A stretch of 64,000 bases of DNA from contig JAGOAL010000007.1 in NCBI GenBank assembly GCA_017983975.1, forward strand, positions 1 through 64,000, in the 5' to 3' direction. The notes beneath the pieces were generated by a model. The model had not been told where the DNA came from, did no database searches, and saw only the letters and a program-made list of their open reading frames with translations. Below, one piece after another: positions 27,399-35,658 of the stretch; within the stretch, counting starts at the first letter, position 1, and every line of letters begins with the position of its first letter. A program made the translations under genes and the position numbers. This stretch comes from Flavobacterium sp. (GTDB lineage: Bacteria; Bacteroidota; Bacteroidia; Flavobacteriales; Flavobacteriaceae).

Positions 27399-29387
27399 AT
27401 GAAATTCCAAGTCGTCTCTGAATATAAACCAACGGGTGACCAACCTCAAGCCATTGAAAAACTTTCAAAAGGCATTATAAATGGAGAAAAATACCAAACT
27501 TTATTAGGAGTTACTGGTTCTGGAAAAACATTTACCGTTGCAAATGTGGTGCAAGAAGTACAAAAGCCTACACTAGTTTTAGCACACAACAAAACGCTTG
27601 CCGCTCAATTATATTCTGAATTCAAGCAGTTTTTTCCAAATAATTCGGTACAATATTTTGTTTCTTACTATGATTATTATCAGCCAGAAGCCTTTATTCC
27701 TGTTACCGGAACCTATATTGAAAAAGATTTATCGATCAATGAAGAATTAGAAAAATTGCGATTAAGCACTACTTCTGCCCTACTTTCGGGCCGAAGAGAC
27801 ATTATTGTAATCTCGTCTGTTTCTTGTTTGTACGGAATTGGGAATCCAGTTGAATTTCAAAAAAACGTCATCAATTTAGCAACAGGCCAAATCATTTCGC
27901 GCACAAAAGTGCTTCACAACTTAGTACAAAGTTTGTATTCTAGAACCGAAGCCGAATTTAATCCCGGAAATTTCCGCATTAAAGGCGATATTTTAGAAAT
28001 CTTCCCAAGTTATGGCGACGAACCGTTTCGCATTCACTTTTTTGGCGATGAAATTGAAGAAATTGAGGCCTTTGATGCCCGAACTGCACAAGTACTTGAG
28101 CGTTATGAAAAACTGACTATTTATCCGGCCAATATGTTTGTGACTTCGCCCGATGTCTTACAAAATGCCATTTGGGCAATCCAGCAAGATTTAGTCAAAC
28201 AAGTAGATTATTTCAAAGAAATTGGCAAACATTTAGAGGCGAAACGACTCGAAGAACGAACCAATTTTGATTTGGAAATGATTCGAGAATTAGGTTATTG
28301 TTCTGGTATTGAAAATTATTCAAGATATTTAGACGGAAGAGAACCTGGCACAAGACCTTTTTGCTTATTAGATTATTTTTCCGATGATTTTTTAATGGTC
28401 GTTGATGAAAGTCACGTTACCATTTCGCAAGTTCATGCCATGTATGGAGGCGATAGAAGCAGAAAAGAAAATCTAGTGGAATATGGTTTTAGATTACCGG
28501 CAGCTATGGACAATCGCCCGTTGAAGTTTGAAGAATTTGAAGCGCTTCAAAACCAAGTAATTTATGTTTCTGCAACTCCAGCCGATTATGAATTACAAAA
28601 AACAGAAGGAGTTTATGTAGAACAAGTCATTCGTCCAACAGGTTTGCTTGACCCAATTATTGAAGTGCGACCAAGTGCCAATCAAATTGACGATTTAATC
28701 GAAGAAATTCAGTTGCGTTGCGAAGCAGATGAACGTGTTTTGGTTACGACTTTGACTAAACGAATGGCCGAAGAATTGGCTAAATATTTAACTAAAGTAT
28801 CCATTCGTTGTCGTTACATTCATTCGGATGTAGATACATTGGAACGAGTTGAAATCATGCAAGATTTGCGTAAAGGTATTTTTGATGTACTTATTGGAGT
28901 CAACTTATTACGTGAAGGTTTAGATTTACCCGAAGTTTCGTTGGTGGCTATTTTAGATGCCGATAAAGAAGGTTTTTTAAGAAGTCATCGTTCGTTAACC
29001 CAAACAGTTGGTAGAGCTGCTCGAAATGTCAACGGAAAAGCCATAATGTATGCCGATAAAATTACGGCTTCGATGCAAAAAACAATGGATGAAACGATCT
29101 ATAGACGCGAAAAACAAACACGATACAATACCGAAAATAATTTAGAACCAAAAGCATTAAATAAAAGTTTAGGCAGTGCTTTAAGCGGTAATTCAGTATC
29201 TACTGGATATTATGAAAAAGAAGCCCTAAAAGCTGCAGAACCCGAAAGTTTGTATTTATCAAAACCCGAAATTGAGAAGAAAATTCGAGAATTTAGAAAA
29301 CAAATGGAAAAAGCCGCTAAAGATTTGGACTTCATGCAAGCAGCAAAATTAAGAGACGAAATAAAAGCATTACAAGATAAGTTGTAA
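27399..29387 (+). CDS. uvrB: Excinuclease ABC subunit B
   Basis: UvrB is the damage-verifying helicase-like subunit of nucleotide excision repair. The 662-residue protein contains Walker A GVTGSGKT near residue 39, the beta-hairpin that probes the helix (YYDYYQPEAFIP), DESH, YVSATP, LREGLDLPEVSLVAILDADKEGFLRS, QTVGRAARN, and a C-terminal UVR coiled-coil domain (about 622-660) that binds UvrA or UvrC. It is complete. Confidence 0.97.
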   Translation: MKFQVVSEYKPTGDQPQAIEKLSKGIINGEKYQTLLGVTGSGKTFTVANVVQEVQKPTLVLAHNKTLAAQLYSEFKQFFPNNSVQYFVSYYDYYQPEAFIPVTGTYIEKDLSINEELEKLRLSTTSALLSGRRDIIVISSVSCLYGIGNPVEFQKNVINLATGQIISRTKVLHNLVQSLYSRTEAEFNPGNFRIKGDILEIFPSYGDEPFRIHFFGDEIEEIEAFDARTAQVLERYEKLTIYPANMFVTSPDVLQNAIWAIQQDLVKQVDYFKEIGKHLEAKRLEERTNFDLEMIRELGYCSGIENYSRYLDGREPGTRPFCLLDYFSDDFLMVVDESHVTISQVHAMYGGDRSRKENLVEYGFRLPAAMDNRPLKFEEFEALQNQVIYVSATPADYELQKTEGVYVEQVIRPTGLLDPIIEVRPSANQIDDLIEEIQLRCEADERVLVTTLTKRMAEELAKYLTKVSIRCRYIHSDVDTLERVEIMQDLRKGIFDVLIGVNLLREGLDLPEVSLVAILDADKEGFLRSHRSLTQTVGRAARNVNGKAIMYADKITASMQKTMDETIYRREKQTRYNTENNLEPKALNKSLGSALSGNSVSTGYYEKEALKAAEPESLYLSKPEIEKKIREFRKQMEKAAKDLDFMQAAKLRDEIKALQDKL

Positions 29388-29521
29388 GTTAGAAGTTGGG
29401 AGATGGAAGTTGGGGGCGTTTTGACTTGATCAGTTTGTCACGCTGTCAAGCGTCTCTTGGAAAAGTAAATTTAGAATCAAAAAGTTTAGATATTGTAGAA
29501 AAATAATTTAAAAAAAATCGA

Positions 29522-29992
29522 ATGAATAAAATTAACAACATATTACAATTAGAAGACGAAGTAGCCATCATTGAAGCGATTGGAACGTTAATTTGGGAAA
29601 AGAAAGAAGCAACCGATGATTTTTCAGAATTAACCGATGAAGAACAAGTTTTTGTTTTTATTGATATTTTTGAAGGAGCCATGGGTGAAGGTGGTTTTCA
29701 CCTATTCTTCACTTCGGAAGCTGGTAATTTTGTAGAAGAAATAATTACATCGTATCAAGAAATTAGTGCACTTAAAACTGCCGAATTAATTGCTAATGCG
29801 GTGAAAATATTTCCAAAAAAATACACCACTAATCTAGACGAACGAGTTGCTTTGATTGAAAAAGCAGATGAAGAAATAGTTTCGGGTTGGGAAGATTTAG
29901 ACGAACTATTTTTTACCAATGAAAGCGAAGAAGATGTCGTGAGTTTAATTGTAGCTTACATTAAAAATAACGAATCGCAGTTTGGTCACTAA
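29522..29992 (+). CDS. Acidic protein resembling DUF4375
   Basis: A 156-residue cytosolic, strongly acidic, helical protein. LTDEEQVFVFIDIFEGAMGEGGF-like residues followed by FTSEAGN and a run of helices fit the DUF4375 pattern, a family of unknown function. It converges with the next gene so tightly that the stop codons overlap in the four bases CTAA at 29989-29992. Function unknown. Confidence 0.7.
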   Translation: MNKINNILQLEDEVAIIEAIGTLIWEKKEATDDFSELTDEEQVFVFIDIFEGAMGEGGFHLFFTSEAGNFVEEIITSYQEISALKTAELIANAVKIFPKKYTTNLDERVALIEKADEEIVSGWEDLDELFFTNESEEDVVSLIVAYIKNNESQFGH

Positions 29993-30390
29993 TTGTGTTG
30001 TTCACTAAATAGGGCTAACAATACTTCGGGCGAAACCATTTGATTTGGCGAAGATTTCATTAACTGTAAAACTCGTTTTGTAGCATACGGGTTCAATCCC
30101 ATATTGATGCCTAATTCGTTTATTTTAATTTGTTCTCGCTCATGAAGCACACCATCGCTATGCATTAACAAGGCTAAACGATAAAATTGACAAATTCTAT
30201 TGAATTCATCTTTTATGACTATAGTTTGACTACGCTCTGAAAATAATTTTAAAAAAGTAGCTTTATCAATGTTAAGTTCTTGTGATACAAGCTCTAAAAA
30301 ATCATATTCTCTATCGTGTAATTCACCATCAACAAGTGCAAAAGCGATCATTTCTTGTAACAAACTGATTTTTTCTTGGTAAGTATCCAT
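29989..30390 (-). CDS. TerB-like helical protein
   Basis: A 133-residue all-helical cytosolic protein. The pattern of MIAFALVDGELHDREYDFLELVSQEL and LLMHSDGVLHEREQIKI, with D-G-x-x-x-x-x-E repeats, matches the TerB/DjlA N-terminal fold, in which acidic residues bind metals. Related proteins are linked to tellurite resistance or stress, but the actual role here is unknown. Its promoter is at 30408-30415. Confidence 0.65.
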   Translation of the reverse strand: MDTYQEKISLLQEMIAFALVDGELHDREYDFLELVSQELNIDKATFLKLFSERSQTIVIKDEFNRICQFYRLALLMHSDGVLHEREQIKINELGINMGLNPYATKRVLQLMKSSPNQMVSPEVLLALFSEQHN

Positions 30391-30407
30391 AGGGTATTTC
30401 TTTGTGG

Positions 30408-30415
30408 CAAAAATA
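30408..30415 (-). promoter_or_regulatory. Promoter -7 element for the TerB-like gene
   Basis: The minus strand reads TATTTTTG, 17 nt before the start. Confidence 0.5.
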
Positions 30416-30436
30416 AGAATTCTTATTTTAATTGGA

Positions 30437-30444
30437 TATCTTTG
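30437..30444 (+). promoter_or_regulatory. Promoter -7 element for the DUF1456 gene
   Basis: TATCTTTG, 71 nt before the ATG at 30516. It is divergent from the TerB-like promoter 21 nt away. Confidence 0.5.
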
Positions 30445-30515
30445 ACCAAGTTTTTATGTTTTACAGATTTAAGACCACATAACAGATTATATACGATATA
30501 ATAAATACGATATAA

Positions 30516-30977
30516 ATGAACAATAACGACGTTTTTAAAAAGTTACGCGTAGCGCTTCAATTGCGTGACGACCAAATTATAGAGATATTAAATTTAGTAA
30601 ATTTCAGAGTTTCAAAAGGCGAATTAGGTAATGTGTTTCGCAATGAAGAACATCCTAATTTTATGGAATGTGGCGACCAGTTATTACGTAATTTCTTAAA
30701 CGGATTAGTTATTTATTTACGTGGCACTAAAGAAGACCCAAAACAACCTATGGAAGTACTGAACCAAATTAAAACTTCAAAAATACCGTTAAAAGAAGTG
30801 TATCAAAAAGAAGGCGGCACAACCAATAGTAAAAAAGATGGTCCTAAAAAGCCTTTTACCCCTAAAAAAGTTGCCCCTAAAAAACCATTTGGACCCGGTA
30901 AACCAGCTGCCAAAAAACAAAAACCAGAAAGTCCCGTAGAGCGCTTTACTTTTAACTCTGGAAAAAATAAAAAATAA
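30516..30977 (+). CDS. DUF1456 family protein with lysine/proline-rich tail
   Basis: A 153-residue protein with two DUF1456 repeats in residues 1-100 (NDVFKKLRVALQLRDDQIIEIL and FMECGDQLLRNFLNGLVIYLRG), as in E. coli YehS. The last 50 residues are a basic KKPFTPKK/APKKPFGPGK tail that is probably disordered and could bind nucleic acid. Function is unknown. The tail is an addition compared with YehS. Confidence 0.88.
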   Translation: MNNNDVFKKLRVALQLRDDQIIEILNLVNFRVSKGELGNVFRNEEHPNFMECGDQLLRNFLNGLVIYLRGTKEDPKQPMEVLNQIKTSKIPLKEVYQKEGGTTNSKKDGPKKPFTPKKVAPKKPFGPGKPAAKKQKPESPVERFTFNSGKNKK

Positions 30978-30980
30978 CCA

Positions 30981-31009
30981 AAAATCCTCATGCAATTGAG
31001 GATTTTTTT
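30981..31009 (+). terminator. Terminator after the DUF1456 gene
   Basis: AAAATCCTCA pairs with TGAGGATTTT around a 6-nt loop and is followed by T residues. Confidence 0.85.
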
Positions 31010-31041
31010 AAAATATTATTGAAAGAAAATAAATTAAATTA

Positions 31042-32154
31042 ATGAGTGAATATATAAAAGGCTTTAATGGTTTAAGATTTTATTCTATCTTATTAGTAAT
31101 TCTAACTCATTTGGGGATATCAAAATATTTTGAAGATGGAAGCTATTATAGAGATAATGTTTTTTATTTTTTTTCAGGTACCGCTGGTGTAAATATTTTT
31201 TTTACAATAAGCGGATTTTTGATTACAACATTGATTTTATCCGAAATCAAGTTAACAGGAAAATTTAATTTAAAACTTTTTTTTATCCGAAGATTCCTCC
31301 GTTTATTGCCCCCAATACTACCTTTTTTTATTGCAATTTTATTTTTTATGAAGCAAGGCTATATTGCAGAAACAATTACAGGCTTGTTTTTTTCTTTATT
31401 TTACCTTTATAATTTTGTTCCAAAATCAAAAATTTTTTGGTCAACAGAATTATCTCATACTTGGTCATTAGCTGTAGAAGAACAGTTCTATATTTTGTGG
31501 GCATTTTTATTCTCTACTTTCAATTTAAGTAAGATTAAAAAAATTATTTTTTTACTTTTAATTTTATGCATATTTACTTCCTATATACTTCCATTAATTA
31601 GTGTAAACATTGAAGGTAAAAAATACATTTTTGACAATGTTTTTTTTACGACAAGATGGACAATACCTGCAATTGGTCCTATTTTAATTGGAGCACTTTT
31701 TGCAATTCTAAACTTTTCAAATTGGAACAATATTAGACTTAAATTCAAAGGTAAAAAATCACTCTTTCTAAGTATATTAGTTTTTATCTCTCCTTTTTAC
31801 CTTCCGATAATATTATTACCTTTAATTAATCTTTTTCATGGTCTTGGAATTGCTTTGATTTTACTTTGGATAACCAACAATCAAAGTTCTGTTTTTGTTA
31901 AAATTTTAGAATGGAAACCAATTAAATATTTTGGAACTATTTCATATGGAATATATATTTGGCAAGGTTTTTTTGTAAGAACTGATCCAAATATTACTCC
32001 AAAAATTGGGTTACATAATTTTCCTCAAAACGTTATATTTACAATATTAGTTGCTATTTTATCCTTTGAACTATTTGAAAAAAGAATATTGAAAATCAAA
32101 AATAAATTTAAGATTAAATCTTACAGCGCTATTAACACGCAAAATAAAATTTAG
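31042..32154 (+). CDS. Acyltransferase family 3 (OafA/YrhL-like) membrane protein
   Basis: A 370-residue inner-membrane O-acyltransferase, a family that adds acetyl or other acyl groups to surface polysaccharides or peptidoglycan. The N-terminus GFNGLRFYSILLVILTHLG contains the conserved R and H, and about ten membrane segments follow. RRFLRLLPP and the W..ELSHTWSLAVEEQFYI block (residues about 132-152) are signature motifs. DNA here is more AT-rich by eye than its neighbours and it is a lone gene, so horizontal transfer is possible. The acceptor is unknown. Confidence 0.9.
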   Translation: MSEYIKGFNGLRFYSILLVILTHLGISKYFEDGSYYRDNVFYFFSGTAGVNIFFTISGFLITTLILSEIKLTGKFNLKLFFIRRFLRLLPPILPFFIAILFFMKQGYIAETITGLFFSLFYLYNFVPKSKIFWSTELSHTWSLAVEEQFYILWAFLFSTFNLSKIKKIIFLLLILCIFTSYILPLISVNIEGKKYIFDNVFFTTRWTIPAIGPILIGALFAILNFSNWNNIRLKFKGKKSLFLSILVFISPFYLPIILLPLINLFHGLGIALILLWITNNQSSVFVKILEWKPIKYFGTISYGIYIWQGFFVRTDPNITPKIGLHNFPQNVIFTILVAILSFELFEKRILKIKNKFKIKSYSAINTQNKI

Positions 32155-32208
32155 ACATATTCATCCCTCAAGTGTGTTATAAAATAAAAATACCCTTATT
32201 TTTTTATT

Positions 32209-32216
32209 TAATTTTG
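32209..32216 (+). promoter_or_regulatory. Promoter -7 element for the small lipoprotein gene
   Basis: TAATTTTG, 33 nt before the ATG at 32250. Confidence 0.5.
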
Positions 32217-32249
32217 TAATACTCATCAGATAAATAATAAATTGCAAAT

Positions 32250-32657
32250 ATGAAGTCAGTCATTAAAAAGATCCTTTTTCTATCTCTTATGATTTTCTGT
32301 TTATCTTCCTGTACCTCAGCAAACGAAGAAAACAGCACAATCAATGAAATAGGTTCCTGGAAACTCATAGCTGTACTTGCAGATCCTGGGGACGGAAGTG
32401 GTGTTTTTCAGCCTGTTCTGAGTGATAAAACAATAATTTTTGAAACAAATGGAACTATTTCTTGTACAGGAAATTTATGTGATTTATCAATTGGTTCTTC
32501 TTTAAACACATCCGGGACATATTCATCAAATAATGCAACTATACAAACCACAAATTGCAATCAACTACAATTAACTTATGAAATTGAAGGAAATACTTTA
32601 ATCATCAATTACCCGTTTATTGAAACTTGTAAGGCAAAATATTCACGTATAGAATAA
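32250..32657 (+). CDS. Small lipoprotein, lipocalin-like
   Basis: A 135-residue lipoprotein with lipobox CLSSC near residue 20. The mature part has the IGSWKLIAVLADPGDGSG start, a TIIFETNGTISCTGN strand pair, and a final EGNTLIINYP strand, which together resemble small lipocalin-like or META-like beta barrels common in Flavobacteriaceae. It has several cysteines (SCTGNLCD, TNCN, ETCKAK) that could form disulfides. Role unknown. Confidence 0.72.
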   Translation: MKSVIKKILFLSLMIFCLSSCTSANEENSTINEIGSWKLIAVLADPGDGSGVFQPVLSDKTIIFETNGTISCTGNLCDLSIGSSLNTSGTYSSNNATIQTTNCNQLQLTYEIEGNTLIINYPFIETCKAKYSRIE

Positions 32658-32666
32658 TCTTTCAAG

Positions 32667-34319
32667 TTAAACCAACTCCTTGAAAAACTCCAATAACACC
32701 GAATCATTTACTTTTTCGGGAGTGAAAATTTCTAAAATACTGGGTTGTTCATTCTGAGCAAGAAATGCAGAAAATTGTTGATCTAATGAAGTTTCATCCG
32801 TTGCATTAAAATAATTCAAACCATACATTTTTGCCAAATGCGAGGCATTCAACTGGTGTGAGGTTTCAAAATAAGTATTGAATGTTTCAGTTTCTTCATG
32901 TCCGGGCAAAATTCTGAAAATACCGCCGCCGCCATTATTTATCAGTATAATTTTAAAGTTTGAAGGAATGTAGTTATTCCATAACGCATTACTGTCGTAT
33001 AAAAAACCAATATCACCCGTAATTAAAACTGTGGGCAATGTACTTACCACTGAAGCGCCAATTGCTGTAGACGTACTTCCATCGATGCCACTCGTTCCTC
33101 GATTGCAGAAAACAGGAATAGAAGACGCCACATCAAACAACTGAATATAGCGAATTGCCGAACTATTACTGACTTGCAACTGGCAATTTTCGGGTAAATT
33201 TTTACAAATGAAATCAAACACTTTAAAATCGGAAAATGGAATTTTAGAATTGTATTCTTTGTGTTTTGCAACTCTATCTTTCCAAATAGACAGAATACCC
33301 GATTTATAAGTACTTTCAAATGTATCTTCAGTCAACAACTGACTTAAAAATACATTAATTTTAGTTTCAAAATGATTTGTAAGCGCTCCAAAAGTATCAT
33401 ACGCCCTTAATTCATCTATATGCCAATGGTGTTCTGGTTTGTATTTTCGCAAAAATGCTTTGATTCTCTTCGAAACGACCATTCCTCCAAAAGTTACTAG
33501 AATTTCAGGCTGAAACGCTTTAAAATCAGCTTCATCAAATGGCGTAATTAACGTATCAATTTGATCAATGAAAGTTGGATGATGTAAATTAGATGTTTTT
33601 TCAGTTAAAACGACTACACTTGGATCATTTGCTAAAGGTTCTAAATAGTGTTGCTCTACCGAATTTGGAAACAACTCCCCTACTAAAACCAATTTTTTAG
33701 AGGCACTTTTCCAAGCAGCAAGCGTTGAAGGGTCGATATCAAACGGTTTTTTTTCGGTAGTAAACTCAATGATTTTAGGATGTACGTGTAACTCAGAAAC
33801 CGTTTCATACAAAGGCTCTTCAAACGGAACATTTATATGTACTGGGCCTTTTTGCGCAACCGAAACATGCAATGCCATTTGCACGAGATGATCATTTTCT
33901 GGCGAATTATTTTCGGATAAATTAGCATTGAACAAACTATGATTTGCAAATACATTTTCTTGACGAATGGTTTGTCCGTCACCAATATCAATTTTATGTT
34001 GTGGTCGGTCTGCCGAAAGCACCACTAAAGGAATTTGGCTATAAAAAGCTTCGGCAAAAGCAGGATAATAATTTAATAACGCCGAACCCGAAGTACATAC
34101 AACAATAACTGGTTGCTGAATTTGTTGTGCAATTCCTAATGCAAAAAAAGCGGCACAACGCTCATCTGCTATACTGTAGCATTTGAAATACGGATTATTA
34201 GTAAATCCAATCGTCAAAGGCGCATTTCTTGAACCAGGAGAAATTACAATATGTTTCACTCCTTTTTGCAGACAAATTTCTAAAATGCTTTGCGCTAAAG
34301 GAATTTTCGGATACTTCAT
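32667..34319 (-). CDS. menD: 2-succinyl-5-enolpyruvyl-6-hydroxy-3-cyclohexene-1-carboxylate synthase
   Basis: MenD is the thiamine-diphosphate enzyme that adds 2-oxoglutarate to isochorismate in menaquinone synthesis. It has 550 residues. ISPGSRNAPLTIGF near residue 25, TSGSALLNYYPAFAEAFYSQIPLVVLSADRP near 80, NRGTSGIDGSTSTAIGA near 410 and the ThDP-binding segment GDIGFLYDSNALWN...NNGGGGIF are all present. Menaquinone is the expected quinone for the respiratory genes of this genome. It is a lone gene with its own promoter. Confidence 0.95.
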   Translation of the reverse strand: MKYPKIPLAQSILEICLQKGVKHIVISPGSRNAPLTIGFTNNPYFKCYSIADERCAAFFALGIAQQIQQPVIVVCTSGSALLNYYPAFAEAFYSQIPLVVLSADRPQHKIDIGDGQTIRQENVFANHSLFNANLSENNSPENDHLVQMALHVSVAQKGPVHINVPFEEPLYETVSELHVHPKIIEFTTEKKPFDIDPSTLAAWKSASKKLVLVGELFPNSVEQHYLEPLANDPSVVVLTEKTSNLHHPTFIDQIDTLITPFDEADFKAFQPEILVTFGGMVVSKRIKAFLRKYKPEHHWHIDELRAYDTFGALTNHFETKINVFLSQLLTEDTFESTYKSGILSIWKDRVAKHKEYNSKIPFSDFKVFDFICKNLPENCQLQVSNSSAIRYIQLFDVASSIPVFCNRGTSGIDGSTSTAIGASVVSTLPTVLITGDIGFLYDSNALWNNYIPSNFKIILINNGGGGIFRILPGHEETETFNTYFETSHQLNASHLAKMYGLNYFNATDETSLDQQFSAFLAQNEQPSILEIFTPEKVNDSVLLEFFKELV

Positions 34320-34339
34320 TGTGTTTTAGTTGTAAGCTA

Positions 34340-34347
34340 CAAAGTTA
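34340..34347 (-). promoter_or_regulatory. Promoter -7 element for menD
   Basis: The minus strand reads TAACTTTG, 20 nt before the start. Confidence 0.5.
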
Positions 34348-34389
34348 CAAAGTTGCGGAGTATAATTATACTGTTTAAATCAAAAATAC

Positions 34390-34397
34390 TACTTTTG
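34390..34397 (+). promoter_or_regulatory. Promoter -7 element for the GNAT gene, predicted leaderless
   Basis: TACTTTTG ends 5 nt before the A of the ATG at 34402, so transcription should begin at or next to the start codon. Confidence 0.6.
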
Positions 34398-34401
34398 AAC
34401 T

Positions 34402-34896
34402 ATGGAAATAAAAATCAGACCTTATCAAGTTGAAGATACTGCTGCCATTTTAGACATCATTAACGATGCCATTCTAAATTCAACAGCTTTATACGATTAT
34501 AATATTCGCACATTAGCTGCTCAAAAGGCTATTTTTGAAGAGAAACTATTGAAAGGTTATCCAATAGTTGTTGCCGAAATAAATGGTGAAGTAGTAGGTT
34601 TTGGCTATTATAGTGAATTTAGATTTAGAGAAGCTTATAAATTTACAGCTGAACATTCGGTGTATGCACATAAAAACCACATTGGAAAAGGAATTGGCAA
34701 ACTACTATTAACCGAATTAATTAGTCTAGCCAAACAACAAAATTTGCACACGTTAATTGGTGTTATCGATTCTGAAAACACAAATAGCATCGATTTTCAT
34801 AAGAAATTTGGCTTTGAAGAAGTTGGTTTTATCAAAGAATCCGGATACAAATTTGACCGCTGGTTGCATTCGGTTATTGTACAGAAAATGCTTTAG
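34402..34896 (+). CDS. GNAT N-acetyltransferase, phosphinothricin acetyltransferase-like
   Basis: A 164-residue acetyl-CoA-dependent transferase. KIRPYQVEDTAAILDIINDAI, the acceptor-site tyrosine-rich segment GFGYYSEFRFREAYKFTAEHSVYAH, the CoA loop HIGKGIGKLLLTELI near residue 93, and SIDFHKKFGFEEVG are typical of the Pat/YncA branch, which acetylates amino-group substrates such as methionine sulfone or phosphinothricin. The true substrate is unknown. It is one of three genes here predicted to be leaderless. Confidence 0.88.
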   Translation: MEIKIRPYQVEDTAAILDIINDAILNSTALYDYNIRTLAAQKAIFEEKLLKGYPIVVAEINGEVVGFGYYSEFRFREAYKFTAEHSVYAHKNHIGKGIGKLLLTELISLAKQQNLHTLIGVIDSENTNSIDFHKKFGFEEVGFIKESGYKFDRWLHSVIVQKML

Positions 34897-34913
34897 GAAA
34901 ATTCCAATAAAAA

Positions 34914-34956
34914 AAATTCCAAATCCCAAAATGTGATAAATTGGAATTTGGAATTT
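34914..34956. terminator. Bidirectional terminator between the GNAT gene and the peroxidase gene
   Basis: AAATTCCAAATCCCAA pairs with TTGGAATTTGGAATTT over 15 of 16 bases around an 11-nt loop. It belongs to the same ATTCCAAATCCC-type sequence family as the repeats at 46689-46795. Confidence 0.75.
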
Positions 34957-34976
34957 AAAAATTGATCATTTTTTGT

Positions 34977-35558
34977 TTATTTCCCTTCAATCCAATTAAT
35001 GATTTCGGCATCAGTTGGTAACGTACTTGGAGCAACGACTTTTTCTAATTCCCCATTCGAATTAATAAGGTATTTTTGAAAATTCCATTGTACACTGCTA
35101 TCTTCTAATCCGTTTTTGGCTTTTTGGGTTAAGAATTGGTATACAGGATGCATGTCATTTCCTTTAACCGATATTTTAGCCATCATAGGAAACGTTACTC
35201 CATAATTTTTTTGACAGAACGAAGCAATTTGTGCATTACTTCCAGGTTCTTGTGATCCAAAATTATTAGCGGGAAAACCTACGATTACAAGATTTTGATC
35301 TTTATACTGATTATAAACCGCTTGTAATTGCTCATATTGAGGCGTTAATCCACATTCTGAAGCCGTATTAACAATGATTATTCTCTTTCCTTTTAAGGTT
35401 GCAAAATCAAATTCGTCACCTGCCAAGTCCTGAACTTTAAATTGGTATATTGTTTCTTTTGTCATAGAAGTTGCTATTGTAGTTATTTCTTTTTTTTGTG
35501 CCTGATTTTGACAACTCCATAAGGAAATTGCTAAAAACAGAAGTAGTGATTTTTTCAT
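34977..35558 (-). CDS. Glutathione peroxidase-like thiol peroxidase, probable lipoprotein
   Basis: A 193-residue peroxidase with a lipobox LWSC near residue 16, so it is likely anchored in the envelope. The active-site cysteine is in NTASECGLTPQYEQL (cysteine, not selenocysteine), and the partner residues appear in GFPANNFGSQEPG and QWNFQKYLIN. Family members of this type usually use thioredoxin. It would reduce peroxides. The gene has its own promoter and lies downstream of ccsBA on the same strand, separated by a terminator. Confidence 0.92.
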   Translation of the reverse strand: MKKSLLLFLAISLWSCQNQAQKKEITTIATSMTKETIYQFKVQDLAGDEFDFATLKGKRIIIVNTASECGLTPQYEQLQAVYNQYKDQNLVIVGFPANNFGSQEPGSNAQIASFCQKNYGVTFPMMAKISVKGNDMHPVYQFLTQKAKNGLEDSSVQWNFQKYLINSNGELEKVVAPSTLPTDAEIINWIEGK

Positions 35559-35572
35559 GATCTTATTTTTAT

Positions 35573-35580
35573 CAAATGTA
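35573..35580 (-). promoter_or_regulatory. Promoter -7 element for the peroxidase gene
   Basis: The minus strand reads TACATTTG, 14 nt before the start. Confidence 0.55.
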
Positions 35581-35615
35581 ATTAATTGTTAATGATATTG
35601 TTGCTAAACATTTCA

Positions 35616-35644
35616 TAAAAAAAGGCTATCAAAAAGACAGCCTT
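35616..35644 (-). terminator. Terminator after ccsBA
   Basis: On the minus strand, AAGGCTGTC pairs with GATAGCCTT (8 of 9 Watson-Crick) and is followed by a T run. Confidence 0.7.
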
Positions 35645-35658
35645 AATTTTATATTTAA